Source: Enterobacter sp. JUb54 (GTDB lineage Bacteria > Pseudomonadota > Gammaproteobacteria > Enterobacterales > Enterobacteriaceae). From it: a stretch of 64,000 nt of DNA. The DNA lies in NCBI RefSeq assembly GCF_014298075.1, contig NZ_CP060418.1:868001-932000 (forward strand), written 5' to 3'. Under the pieces are notes generated by a model. It saw only the letters and a program-made list of their open reading frames with translations, was not told the DNA's origin and ran no database searches. Shown here one piece after another: positions 23,122 through 31,734 of this stretch (position 1 is its first letter; each line of letters opens with the position of its first letter). Position numbers and translations under genes: made by a program.

Positions 23122-23462
23122 TTTTGACCATCCGGTATAATGAGTTTAATTACCTGAAAGCAGATATTAAATTTAAGCATATCCCCCCTCGGCTTGTCTC
23201 ATTTTAAAAATGAAACGGTATTTTTATTTTTAATGAAAAGGATGGTTCAGTTTTCTGTTTTTTCTGGATTCTGTATCAAATTGCAGCAGATTTCAGCAGA
23301 ATCATTGGCTTAGGTATATTGCTGGAACTGTCCTAAAACAGGAAAAATAATTTGCTTGAACGATTCACCGTTTTTTTAAGCCGCATAAATATGTCAGGAT
23401 AAATCCCGTAGTTGATCGTGAGTTTTTTATCACTGGTATTAAATCACAAAAGGATTGTCTCG
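23122..23462. other. Divergent ppsR/ppsA control region
   Basis: This 341-bp AT-rich, non-coding region holds the two divergent promoters, a consensus Cra site at 23356-23369 and a second near-consensus Cra site, AATGAAACGGTATT, at 23209-23222 (13 of 14 positions). The inverted pair CTGTCCTAAAACAG (about 23328-23341) is also visible. No reading frame is supported. Confidence 0.6.
23356..23369 (-). promoter_or_regulatory. Cra (FruR) binding site upstream of ppsA
   Basis: On the minus strand GGTGAATCGTTCAA matches the Cra consensus RSTGAAWCSNTHHW at every position. Cra activates ppsA in E. coli during gluconeogenic growth; the same is inferred here. Confidence 0.8.
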
Positions 23463-25841
23463 ATGTCCAACAATGGCTCGTCACCGCTGGTGCTTTGGTA
23501 TAACCAACTCGGCATGAATGATGTAGACAGAGTTGGGGGCAAAAATGCCTCCCTTGGTGAAATGATTACGAATCTGTCCGGTATGGGTGTTTCCGTACCG
23601 AACGGCTTTGCCACCACCGCTGATGCTTTTAATCAGTTCCTGGACCAAAGCGGTGTTAACCAGCGCATCTATGAGCTGCTGGATGAAACCGACATTGACG
23701 ACGTTTCCGCATTAGCGAAAGCGGGCGCCCAGATCCGTCAGTGGATCATTGACACGCCGTTCCAGAGCGAACTGGAAGACGCCATTCGTGATGCTTATCG
23801 ACAGCTGTCCGCTGACAATGCCGAGGCCTCCTTTGCCGTGCGCTCCTCCGCCACCGCGGAAGATATGCCGGACGCCTCCTTCGCCGGGCAGCAAGAGACA
23901 TTCCTCAACGTGCAGGGCTTTGATGCCGTGCTCGTCGCCGTGAAGCACGTGTTTGCTTCGCTGTTTAACGATCGCGCGATCTCCTATCGCGTGCATCAGG
24001 GTTATGACCATCGCGGCGTGGCGTTATCCGCCGGGGTTCAACGGATGGTGCGCTCCGACCTCGCCTCATCCGGCGTCATGTTCTCCATCGATACCGAGTC
24101 CGGTTTTGACCAGGTGGTGTTTATTACCTCCGCCTGGGGCCTCGGCGAAATGGTGGTGCAGGGGGCGGTGAACCCGGATGAGTTCTATGTCCACAAACCG
24201 ACGCTGGCCGCTGGCCGCCCGGCGATCGTGCGCCGCACCATGGGGTCGAAAAAGATCCGCATGATCTATGCGCCGACCCAGGAGCATGGCAAGCAGGTAC
24301 GTATCGAAGACGTGCCGCAGGAACAGCGCGACATTTTCTCGTTAACCGATGACGAAGTGCAGGCGCTGGCCGTCCAGGCGGTACAGATCGAGAAGCACTA
24401 CGGCCGTCCGATGGATATCGAATGGGCGAAAGACGGCCACACCGGTGAGCTGTTTATCGTGCAGGCGCGTCCGGAAACCGTCCGTTCCCGCGGTCAGGTG
24501 ATGGAACGCTATACCCTGCATGCGCAAGGTCAGGTAGTGGCTGAAGGCCGCGCCATCGGCCATCGCATCGGGGCGGGTCCGGTTAAGGTGATTCACGATA
24601 TCAGTGAAATGAACCGTATCGAGCCGGGCGACGTGCTGGTGACCGACATGACCGACCCGGACTGGGAACCGATCATGAAGAAAGCTGCGGCGATCGTCAC
24701 CAACCGTGGCGGGCGTACCTGTCACGCGGCGATTATTGCCCGTGAGCTGGGGATCCCGGCGGTGGTTGGTTGCGGCGACGCGACGGATCGCATTCAGGAA
24801 AACCAGAACGTGACCGTCTCCTGCGCCGAAGGTGATACCGGCTACGTGTACGCCGAGCTGCTCGATTTCAGCATCAAGAGCTCCAGCGTCGGTGAAATGC
24901 CGGATCTGCCGCTGAAAATCATGATGAACGTCGGTAACCCGGACCGTGCATTCGATTTCGCCTGTCTGCCGAACGAAGGCGTGGGTCTGGCGCGTCTGGA
25001 ATTTATCATCAACCGGATGATTGGCGTACACCCGCGCGCGCTGCTGGAGTTTGATGACCAGGAGCCTGCGCTGCAGAACGAAATCCGCGAGCTGATGAAA
25101 GGCTACGACTCACCGAGAGAGTTCTACGTCGGTCGCCTGACCGAAGGGATCGCTACCCTCGGCGCGGCGTTCTATCCGAAGCGCGTAATTGTTCGTCTCT
25201 CTGACTTTAAATCTAACGAATACGCCAACCTGGTCGGCGGCGAGCGTTATGAGCCGGAAGAAGAGAACCCGATGCTTGGCTTCCGCGGCGCCGGTCGTTA
25301 CGTCTCCGACAGCTTCCGCGATTGCTTCGCCCTGGAGTGTGATGCGGTTAAGCGCGTGCGTAACGATATGGGGCTGAGCAACGTCGAGATCATGGTGCCG
25401 TTCGTACGTACCGTTGCTCAGGCGAAAGCGGTGGTTGAAGAGCTGGAGCGTCAGGGACTTAAGCGTGGTGAAAATGGCCTGAAAATCATTATGATGTGCG
25501 AAATCCCATCGAATGCGTTACTGGCCGATCAGTTCCTTGAGTATTTTGACGGCTTCTCTATCGGTTCGAACGACATGACGCAGCTGGCGTTGGGTCTCGA
25601 CCGCGATTCCGGCGTGGTTTCTGAGCTGTTTGATGAGCGCAACGAGGCGGTGAAAGCGCTGCTGTCGATGGCGATTCGCGCAGCGAAGAAACAGGGTAAA
25701 TATGTCGGTATTTGCGGGCAGGGCCCGTCAGACCATGAAGATTTTGCCGCGTGGCTGATGGATGAGGGGATCGACAGTCTGTCCCTCAACCCGGACACCG
25801 TCGTGCAAACCTGGCTTGGCCTGGCTGAACTGAATAAATAA
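23463..25841 (+). CDS. ppsA: Phosphoenolpyruvate synthase
   Basis: The 792-residue enzyme converts pyruvate, ATP and water to PEP, AMP and Pi, and is required for growth on C3 compounds. An N-terminal ATP-grasp domain is followed by the phospho-histidine swivel domain with catalytic His421 ([11 protein letters not shown]) and a TIM-barrel PEP/pyruvate domain with the conserved [10 protein letters not shown] near residue 750. The start at 23463 (MSNNGSSPL) follows AAAGGATTGT and gives the E. coli length. It is controlled by Cra and, at protein level, by the divergent PpsR. Confidence 0.97.
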   Translation: MSNNGSSPLVLWYNQLGMNDVDRVGGKNASLGEMITNLSGMGVSVPNGFATTADAFNQFLDQSGVNQRIYELLDETDIDDVSALAKAGAQIRQWIIDTPFQSELEDAIRDAYRQLSADNAEASFAVRSSATAEDMPDASFAGQQETFLNVQGFDAVLVAVKHVFASLFNDRAISYRVHQGYDHRGVALSAGVQRMVRSDLASSGVMFSIDTESGFDQVVFITSAWGLGEMVVQGAVNPDEFYVHKPTLAAGRPAIVRRTMGSKKIRMIYAPTQEHGKQVRIEDVPQEQRDIFSLTDDEVQALAVQAVQIEKHYGRPMDIEWAKDGHTGELFIVQARPETVRSRGQVMERYTLHAQGQVVAEGRAIGHRIGAGPVKVIHDISEMNRIEPGDVLVTDMTDPDWEPIMKKAAAIVTNRGGRTCHAAIIARELGIPAVVGCGDATDRIQENQNVTVSCAEGDTGYVYAELLDFSIKSSSVGEMPDLPLKIMMNVGNPDRAFDFACLPNEGVGLARLEFIINRMIGVHPRALLEFDDQEPALQNEIRELMKGYDSPREFYVGRLTEGIATLGAAFYPKRVIVRLSDFKSNEYANLVGGERYEPEEENPMLGFRGAGRYVSDSFRDCFALECDAVKRVRNDMGLSNVEIMVPFVRTVAQAKAVVEELERQGLKRGENGLKIIMMCEIPSNALLADQFLEYFDGFSIGSNDMTQLALGLDRDSGVVSELFDERNEAVKALLSMAIRAAKKQGKYVGICGQGPSDHEDFAAWLMDEGIDSLSLNPDTVVQTWLGLAELNK

Positions 25842-25860
25842 GCCCGGCGTTAAAACCACA

Positions 25861-25893
25861 AAATCCCCGTCAGTAATGACGGGGATTTTTTTT
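25861..25893 (+). terminator. Terminator after ppsA
   Basis: A 12-bp stem AAATCCCCGTCA/TGACGGGGATTT with loop GTAA is followed by a run of Ts. Confidence 0.93.
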
Positions 25894-26084
25894 ATTTTCT
25901 TTTCCTGATGCTCAACCGCATATTTGCAGTCAGTCACATAAACAGAAAAAAACAAAATATCGTAATCACGCAGTGAATTTCGACAATTGTTGCCTCGCCG
26001 GACATTCTCAATACTGATACCGCGTCATCGGATTCTGATACTAACGACTTAGTGATAAACGCTATCTTGCGTGTAAGGATAATA

Positions 26085-27482
26085 ATGACTATCTCCTCTG
26101 TATTGACGATAAAAAATAAAATTGGTTACGGCCTTGGCGATATGGCCAGCGCGCTGGTGTGGCAAACTGCCACGCTGTTTCTGGCCTATTTTTATACCGA
26201 CGTATTTGGTCTGCCTGCCGCGATTATGGGCACGATGTTTTTAGTCGTGCGGGTGGTGGATGCCGTGGTCGATCCCTGCATCGGTGCGCTGGTGGACCGT
26301 ACCCAGACTCGTCACGGACGCTTTCGTCCCTGGCTGCTGTGGTTTGCGATCCCTTTTGGGGTCAGCTGCATCATCACCTTCTACGTGCCGGACGTCGGCG
26401 AAACCGGAAAAATCATTTACGCCTGCCTGACCTACACCATTCTGAGCTTTATCTATTCGGCGATTAACGTTCCGTACTGCGCGATGCCTGGCTCCCTGAC
26501 CATGGACCCGCACGAACGGCATTCGCTGCAATCGTGGCGCTTTGCGTTATCGTTTATCGGCGGTCTGATTGTCACCGTGATTGCGCTGCCGCTGGTGGCT
26601 CATCTGGGGGGCGGGAATGCGCAGAAAGGCTATTTTTATGCCATGAGCCTGATGGGGCTGCTTGGCATCGTGCTTTTCTTTAGCTGCTTTTTCCTCACTC
26701 GCGAACGCTTCACCCCGCCGCGCGATACCTCCGGTTCATTAGTAAAAGACCTCAAACTGCTGGCCGGTAATAGCCAGTGGCGAATCATCTTCGTGTTTAA
26801 CATTTTATTATTAACGGCTGTCGTTACACGCGGGTCGGCGACCATGTATTACGTCAAGTACGTGATGCAGCGACCGGATATGGTGTTTACGTTTATTGTC
26901 TCCGGAATGATTGCGGCTCTGCTCGGGGCATTATTATCCGAACGCTTATTGGGTAAATTCGACCGGGTCCGCGCCTATCAGTGGACGATTATTACTTTCG
27001 TCTGTTTTGCCACGGCTATTTTCTTTATTCCGGCGAATCAGGTGTGGCTGATATTTGGCGTTAACGTGGTCTTTAGCTTTATTCAGAACCTGACCACGCC
27101 GCTGCAGTGGACCATGTTCTCGGACGTCGTGGATTACGAAGAGCATCGCAGCGGTCGCCGCCTCGACGGGCTGGTCTTTTCCACGGCATTGTTCGCCATT
27201 AAGTTCGGCCTTGCGCTGGGGGGCGCGGTGGTGGGGTGGGTTCTCGGCATTGTCGACTATATCCCTAACGCCACAACCCAGTCGGCGACGGTGCTGAGCA
27301 CCATTAATACCCTGTTCACCTTGATACCCGCGGTTCTGTTTATCGCGATGGCGCTGCTGCTGGTGTTCTACAAGCTCAATAGCGCCACGGCGGACAGCAT
27401 TGCCCGCGATCTTATCCGTCGCCGCGAAACCACCCTCACGGACACTGCGCAACCGGCGCTGAATACCGCCTTACAGGAGTAA
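26085..27482 (+). CDS. GPH-family glycoside:cation symporter
   Basis: This 465-residue protein with about 12 transmembrane segments belongs to the glycoside-pentoside-hexuronide family (MelB, YicJ relatives). Signatures are KIGYGLGDMASALVWQT at the N-terminus, the cation-site region with VDAVVDPCIGALVDRTQTRHGRFRPW near 60-85, and QWTMFSDVVDYEEHRSGRRLDGLVFS in the second half. The start at 26085 has AAGGAT upstream and fits the family. The GH3 glycosidase gene follows 4 nt later, so the imported sugar is likely a beta-linked glycoside or xyloside cleaved in the cytoplasm. The pair replaces the ydiL-ydiD region that separates rprA from ppsA in E. coli. Confidence 0.9.
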   Translation: MTISSVLTIKNKIGYGLGDMASALVWQTATLFLAYFYTDVFGLPAAIMGTMFLVVRVVDAVVDPCIGALVDRTQTRHGRFRPWLLWFAIPFGVSCIITFYVPDVGETGKIIYACLTYTILSFIYSAINVPYCAMPGSLTMDPHERHSLQSWRFALSFIGGLIVTVIALPLVAHLGGGNAQKGYFYAMSLMGLLGIVLFFSCFFLTRERFTPPRDTSGSLVKDLKLLAGNSQWRIIFVFNILLLTAVVTRGSATMYYVKYVMQRPDMVFTFIVSGMIAALLGALLSERLLGKFDRVRAYQWTIITFVCFATAIFFIPANQVWLIFGVNVVFSFIQNLTTPLQWTMFSDVVDYEEHRSGRRLDGLVFSTALFAIKFGLALGGAVVGWVLGIVDYIPNATTQSATVLSTINTLFTLIPAVLFIAMALLLVFYKLNSATADSIARDLIRRRETTLTDTAQPALNTALQE

Positions 27483-27486
27483 TTGT

Positions 27487-29856
27487 ATGACCGAAATTTA
27501 TCAGGATGCCCGTCGCCCGATTCAGGAACGCGTCGCGGATTTGCTGGCGCGCATGACGCTGGACGAGAAAATTGCCCAGATGCACGCCTACTGGCTGGTG
27601 CTCGCGGAAGAGGGTGAACACCGGGAGCGCAGCGACATGAGCGACGAGTTTGCCGGCGTCAGCGCCCAGGCGTCTCTGGCCGAACGTTTAATGCTTGGGG
27701 TCGGGCAGATAACCCGTCCGCTAGGCACCCACATTGTGTCGGCGCAAAGCGGCGTACGCGCGGCCAACCGCCTGCAAAAAATGCTGGTCGAGGAGACCCG
27801 GCTCGGGATCCCGGCGCTGTTCCATGAAGAGTGCCTGGTGGGGCTGCTGTGTAAAGAGGCGACGTTGTTCCCCTCGTCGCTCAACTACGGTTCGACCTGG
27901 GACCCGGCGCTGGTGGCACGGGCGGCGCGGGAAATCGGCGCTGAAGCGCGCTCGACAGGTTGTAAGCAGGGGCTGGCGCCGGTGCTGGATGTGTCACGCG
28001 ACGTGCGCTGGGGGCGCACCGAGGAGACCTTCGGTGAAGACCCGTGGCTGGTCGGAGTCATGGCCTGCGCCTATGTCGAGGGATTACAGGGGGAAAAGCG
28101 CGACCTGCTGGCAACCCTGAAGCACTACGTCGGCCACTCGTTTAGCGAAGGGGCCCGCAACCATGCGCCGGTGCATCTGGGATTTTGCGAACTCAACGAT
28201 ACCTTCCTGCTGCCGTTTGAGATGGCGGTCAAGCTGGCAAACGCCGGGTCAGTGATGCCGGCCTATCATGATATCGACAACCAGCCCGGTCACAGCGACC
28301 ACTTCCTGCTGACCACCCTCCTGCGCGAGCAGTGGGGCTTCGACGGCATTATCGTGGCCGACTATGGCGGCGTCAGTCTGCTGCATCAGCACCACGGCAT
28401 TGCCCATGATGCCGCGGAATCCGCTGCGCTGGCCTTCAACGCCGGGCTTGACGTGGAGCTGCCGAAAGATGACTGCGCGCGCCATCTACAGCAGGCGCTG
28501 GCGCGGGGGCTGATCACCCTCGAGAAAATCGATGAAATTGTCGGGCGTACCCTGACGGAGAAGTTCCGGCTTGGCCTGTTTGAACAGCCCTACACCGATG
28601 TAGCCGGCATTACCTTGCAATCACCTGCGGCCCGTCAGGCGGCGCGTGACGTGGCTACCCGTTCGCTGACGCTGCTGGAAAACCGCGGCATCCTCCCGCT
28701 GAAAGGACAGCCGAGGGTTGCGGTGGTGGGACCCACTGCCGACGATCCGCTGGCGCTGCTCAGCGGCTACAGTTTCCCGGTGCATCTGATCATCAGCGAT
28801 ATGGTCGATGAGGTGTCTCAGGTGACCACGCCGCTGGCGGCTCTGCGCCACACGCTGGGTGAGGCGCGGGTCAAGTACGCCAAAGGCTGCCATATCATCG
28901 AGCAGCGCATGGCGGGGGCGCCGGTGTTCCCCGGCGACAGCGGCGGCAAACCGATGCAGACTTCGCCGGTGTCGTTCGATATCAGCCTGATCCCCGATGC
29001 GGTCAGCGTGGCCCAGCAGAGCGATGTTATCGTCGCCTGCGTGGGCGATCTGGCCGGGCTGTTCCAGAGCGGAACCGTCGGTGAAGGGTCCGATACCGAT
29101 AGCCTGAATCTGCCGGGCGTACAGCAGCAGCTGCTGGAGGCGCTGGTCGCCACCGGTAAACCGGTAATTGTGGTGATGACCGGCGGGCGGCCTTATCACC
29201 TGCAGGGGCTTGAGGACCACGTGGCGGCATTGCTGATGGCCTGGGCGCCAGGACAAGAGGGTGGATGGGCCATCGCCGACGTACTTACCGGGCGTGAGGA
29301 GCCGCAAGGGCGGTTGGTGGTCAGCGTGCCGAAAAGCGCCGGTGCGATGCCTTATTACTACAACCACAAGCTCAAAAGCGGCGGAACACCGTTTGCTTTC
29401 CACTTTGGCTCACGGTATCCGTTTGGCTACGGGCAAAGCTGGACCACCTTTGAGTACGGCCAGCCCGAGCTGCTGGCGTCCCAGGTGGCGTCGGACGGGG
29501 AAATCGCCCTTCAGGTGACGGTACGCAACCGCGGCGATCGTCACGGGAGTGAAGTCGTCCAGCTATACGTTCGCGATAAAGTGGCGTCGATGGTGCGTCC
29601 GCTGCAGGAGCTCAAAGCCTTCCAGCGGGTGACGATTGACGCCGGTGCCAGCGCCACGCTGACCTTCTCCGTGCCGGTCGATATGCTGAACTTCACCCGC
29701 CGTGACGGCAAGCGTATTGTCGAGCCGGGCGAGTTTGAACTGCAGATCGGCGCATCTTCGGCGGATATCCGTGGCACGGCCACCGTGACCGTACGCGGCC
29801 AGGTCCGTGAACTGCCGCAACACTGGCAGATGATGAGCCGCTGTGAAGTGAGCTAA
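27487..29856 (+). CDS. Glycoside hydrolase family 3 beta-glycosidase
   Basis: The 789-residue GH3 enzyme starts with a TIM-barrel domain containing WGRTEETFGEDP and LKHYVGHS and the predicted nucleophile Asp292 in VADYGGV. The alpha/beta sandwich follows, with a likely acid/base Glu near 533 (VGEGSDTD), then a C-terminal fibronectin-III-like domain (RGDRHGSEVVQLYVRD). There is no signal peptide, so it is cytoplasmic and would split a sugar brought in by the adjacent symporter. AGGAG inside the end of the transporter gene is its ribosome-binding site, so the two form an operon. Beta-glucosidase and beta-xylosidase are both possible. Confidence 0.92.
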   Translation: MTEIYQDARRPIQERVADLLARMTLDEKIAQMHAYWLVLAEEGEHRERSDMSDEFAGVSAQASLAERLMLGVGQITRPLGTHIVSAQSGVRAANRLQKMLVEETRLGIPALFHEECLVGLLCKEATLFPSSLNYGSTWDPALVARAAREIGAEARSTGCKQGLAPVLDVSRDVRWGRTEETFGEDPWLVGVMACAYVEGLQGEKRDLLATLKHYVGHSFSEGARNHAPVHLGFCELNDTFLLPFEMAVKLANAGSVMPAYHDIDNQPGHSDHFLLTTLLREQWGFDGIIVADYGGVSLLHQHHGIAHDAAESAALAFNAGLDVELPKDDCARHLQQALARGLITLEKIDEIVGRTLTEKFRLGLFEQPYTDVAGITLQSPAARQAARDVATRSLTLLENRGILPLKGQPRVAVVGPTADDPLALLSGYSFPVHLIISDMVDEVSQVTTPLAALRHTLGEARVKYAKGCHIIEQRMAGAPVFPGDSGGKPMQTSPVSFDISLIPDAVSVAQQSDVIVACVGDLAGLFQSGTVGEGSDTDSLNLPGVQQQLLEALVATGKPVIVVMTGGRPYHLQGLEDHVAALLMAWAPGQEGGWAIADVLTGREEPQGRLVVSVPKSAGAMPYYYNHKLKSGGTPFAFHFGSRYPFGYGQSWTTFEYGQPELLASQVASDGEIALQVTVRNRGDRHGSEVVQLYVRDKVASMVRPLQELKAFQRVTIDAGASATLTFSVPVDMLNFTRRDGKRIVEPGEFELQIGASSADIRGTATVTVRGQVRELPQHWQMMSRCEVS

Positions 29857-29936
29857 ACGTTCAGGTATTTATTCGACAGAGGCGGCCTGTGACTCTGGAA
29901 ACAGGTCCGCATCAGAATCATCTGAGGCAGCAGGAT

Positions 29937-30042
29937 AAAAAAAAGCCCATCGTGGGAGATGGGCAAAGACTACACACAGCAATTCGTTGTTTCACTCAGG
30001 GGATTTCCATGCTTATAAATCAACGTATTGATTCATAACCGT
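29937..30042 (-). ncRNA. rprA: Small regulatory RNA RprA
   Basis: The minus strand reads ACGGTTATGAATCAATACGT... then GGAAATCCCCTGAGTGAAAC... and ends GCCCATCTCCCACGATGGGC plus eight Ts. This is the 105-nt RprA of E. coli almost base for base, including the rpoS-pairing region and the intrinsic terminator. RprA is an Hfq-dependent RNA that opens the rpoS leader for translation and represses csgD and ydaM. It lies next to ydiK as in E. coli. Differences from E. coli are concentrated in the 5' stem (ATGAATCAATACGTTGATT), where pairing is retained. Confidence 0.96.
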
Positions 30043-30077
30043 GCCCTAATAGTAGATATCGCTGATTAATGCGTCGA

Positions 30078-30091
30078 TCGGATTCATCTCA
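30078..30091 (-). promoter_or_regulatory. RcsB box of rprA
   Basis: On the minus strand TGAGATGAATCCGA lies 36-49 bp upstream of the RprA 5' end and fits the RcsB site known for E. coli rprA. It implies induction by the Rcs envelope-stress phosphorelay. Confidence 0.8.
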
Positions 30092-30213
30092 ATAGTTAAA
30101 TTGGTGTGAAGTATGATTGTGAGAATGGCGGGAAATACGGCGAAGAAGGTGAAGGTTAAGGGTGTTTTTATTAGATTTTCTTATATTTAAGGCGGGTTTC
30201 CCCGCCTCATTTT

Positions 30214-31338
30214 TTACTTCTCGCAGCTGTTATTCACCGCATTGAGCTCTTCCAGTTCGGCGAGCACTTGATCCGGATCTTTTGGCGGCGGCGGAACCTC
30301 ATGCAGCCAGGCGTCGAACAGGCGCCAGGAGACGGCGAGCAGCACTGGGCCGATAAACAAACCAATCATCCCGAAGGCGATCAGGCCCCCGATAACGCCG
30401 GAAAGAATCAGGATCATCGGCAGGTCGGCGCCCATTCGAATCAGCATCGGGCGGATAACGTTATCCATAGTGCCGACGACGCAGCTCCACACCAGCAGCA
30501 CCGTGCCCCAGGTGGTATCCCCGGTCCAGTAGAGCCAGATAATCGACGGGATCAGCACAATCAATGGCCCCAGCTGCACCAGACAGGTGAAGATCATCAC
30601 CACGGTCAGCAACGCGGCGTAAGGTACGCCGCTGATGGCCAGACCAATCCCGCCCAGCACCGCCTGGACCAGCGCGGTGACCACGACGCCCAGCGCCACG
30701 GCGCGAACCGCCTGACCGGCCAGCAGCACGGCCGCATCGCCGCGTTTAGCCGCCAGACGGGTGGCAAAATAGCGCAAACCGTAGGCGACCTTTTCACCCT
30801 GCCAGTACAGCAGGGCGCTGAACAGCAGCATCAGACCGCAGTACACCAGCAGCTTGCCAATATGCGCCGCCTGGCCGACAAACCAGGTGGTGGTGGTGCC
30901 GATATAGGGGCGAATCTTAGCCATAATGGCCGCGCCGCCCATATCCAGCAGGCCATGCCAGGCCGCGTAAAGTTTATTACCAATCAATGGAATACTGTTG
31001 AGCCAGGCCAGATCTGGCAGGCTGACGTTGCCGCTGGAGATGATTTTGATCAACGGCGCGCTGTTATCCACCAGGCTGTTGACCAGCAGCGCAATGGGGA
31101 TCACGAACAGTAAAAACAGCAATATGGTCATCACCAGCACGGCGAGGGCACGTTTACCAAACAGCACACGCTGCAGGCGTAACAGCACCGGCCAGGTGGC
31201 AATGACGACGGTGCCTGCCCAGGCGAAAGACAGAATAAAGGGTTGTACCACCCATAAGCAGGAGATAATTATCAGGGACAAGAACAGTACCGACAGCAGA
31301 ACTTGCGGTATATCCCGGGGCTGGCGATCGTTAATCAT
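30214..31338 (-). CDS. ydiK: YdiK, AI-2E/PerM-family membrane protein
   Basis: A 374-residue polytopic inner-membrane protein closely matching E. coli YdiK (LLSVLFLSLIIISCLWVVQPFILSFAWAGTVVIATWPVLL; GTVLLVWSCVVGTMDNVIRPMLIRMGADLP; IGLFIGPVLLAV), with about eight transmembrane helices. The family includes proposed AI-2 exporters and Na+/H+ antiporters; no substrate is established for YdiK. It is transcribed towards rprA and divergent from ydiJ. The C-terminus differs from E. coli (NAVNNSCEK). Confidence 0.92.
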   Translation of the reverse strand: MINDRQPRDIPQVLLSVLFLSLIIISCLWVVQPFILSFAWAGTVVIATWPVLLRLQRVLFGKRALAVLVMTILLFLLFVIPIALLVNSLVDNSAPLIKIISSGNVSLPDLAWLNSIPLIGNKLYAAWHGLLDMGGAAIMAKIRPYIGTTTTWFVGQAAHIGKLLVYCGLMLLFSALLYWQGEKVAYGLRYFATRLAAKRGDAAVLLAGQAVRAVALGVVVTALVQAVLGGIGLAISGVPYAALLTVVMIFTCLVQLGPLIVLIPSIIWLYWTGDTTWGTVLLVWSCVVGTMDNVIRPMLIRMGADLPMILILSGVIGGLIAFGMIGLFIGPVLLAVSWRLFDAWLHEVPPPPKDPDQVLAELEELNAVNNSCEK

Positions 31339-31734
31339 AGAGAAATTTTACCTTTCCAGTGGCGTCAAAATGCTGACGCTGCGTAAATCCATGTACTGAT
31401 AATAATATCAATAATTTCACGGGCCTGATTTTGCACATAAATCTGGTGGGCGCATATGAAAAAAATGTGATAAAAAGTTGAGTGCGCTACGCAATCGTTT
31501 ATACCCGTCATACTTCAAGTTGCTTGGGTGTTGGCTGCACCCGTTCACCCCAGTCACTTACCTGAGTAAGCTCCTGGGGATTCACGGCCTTGCCGCCTAC
31601 AAGCAACTCGAAATATTTTGGGTATATTAGCCATACATAAAATCATCCCGGGCTCGCACACCAATGCGCCAACGAGAGGCAGTCTGAAGGATGAAGTTTA
31701 TACAACACAACATAGTCAGGCAGGGTCAAGCGTT
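31339..31734. other. Divergent ydiK/ydiJ intergenic region
   Basis: This 396-bp gap is AT-rich near ydiK and contains a full ERIC element. A reading-frame extension of ydiJ upstream to 31618 reads into the ERIC sequence and is not coding. No other gene is supported. Confidence 0.65.
31500..31627 (+). repeat. ERIC (enterobacterial repetitive intergenic consensus) element
   Basis: The 127-bp palindromic element begins TATACCCGTCATACTTCAAG and ends TCGAAATATTTTGGGTATA. Its core carries both ERIC hallmark blocks, TTCACCCCAGTCACTTAC and GTAAGCTCCTGGGGATTCAC. The arms pair (GTTGCTTG region with CAAGCAAC), giving a long hairpin if transcribed. It lies about 110 bp upstream of ydiJ. The diverged copy at 1494-1620 lies in the opposite orientation. 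Confidence 0.93.
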
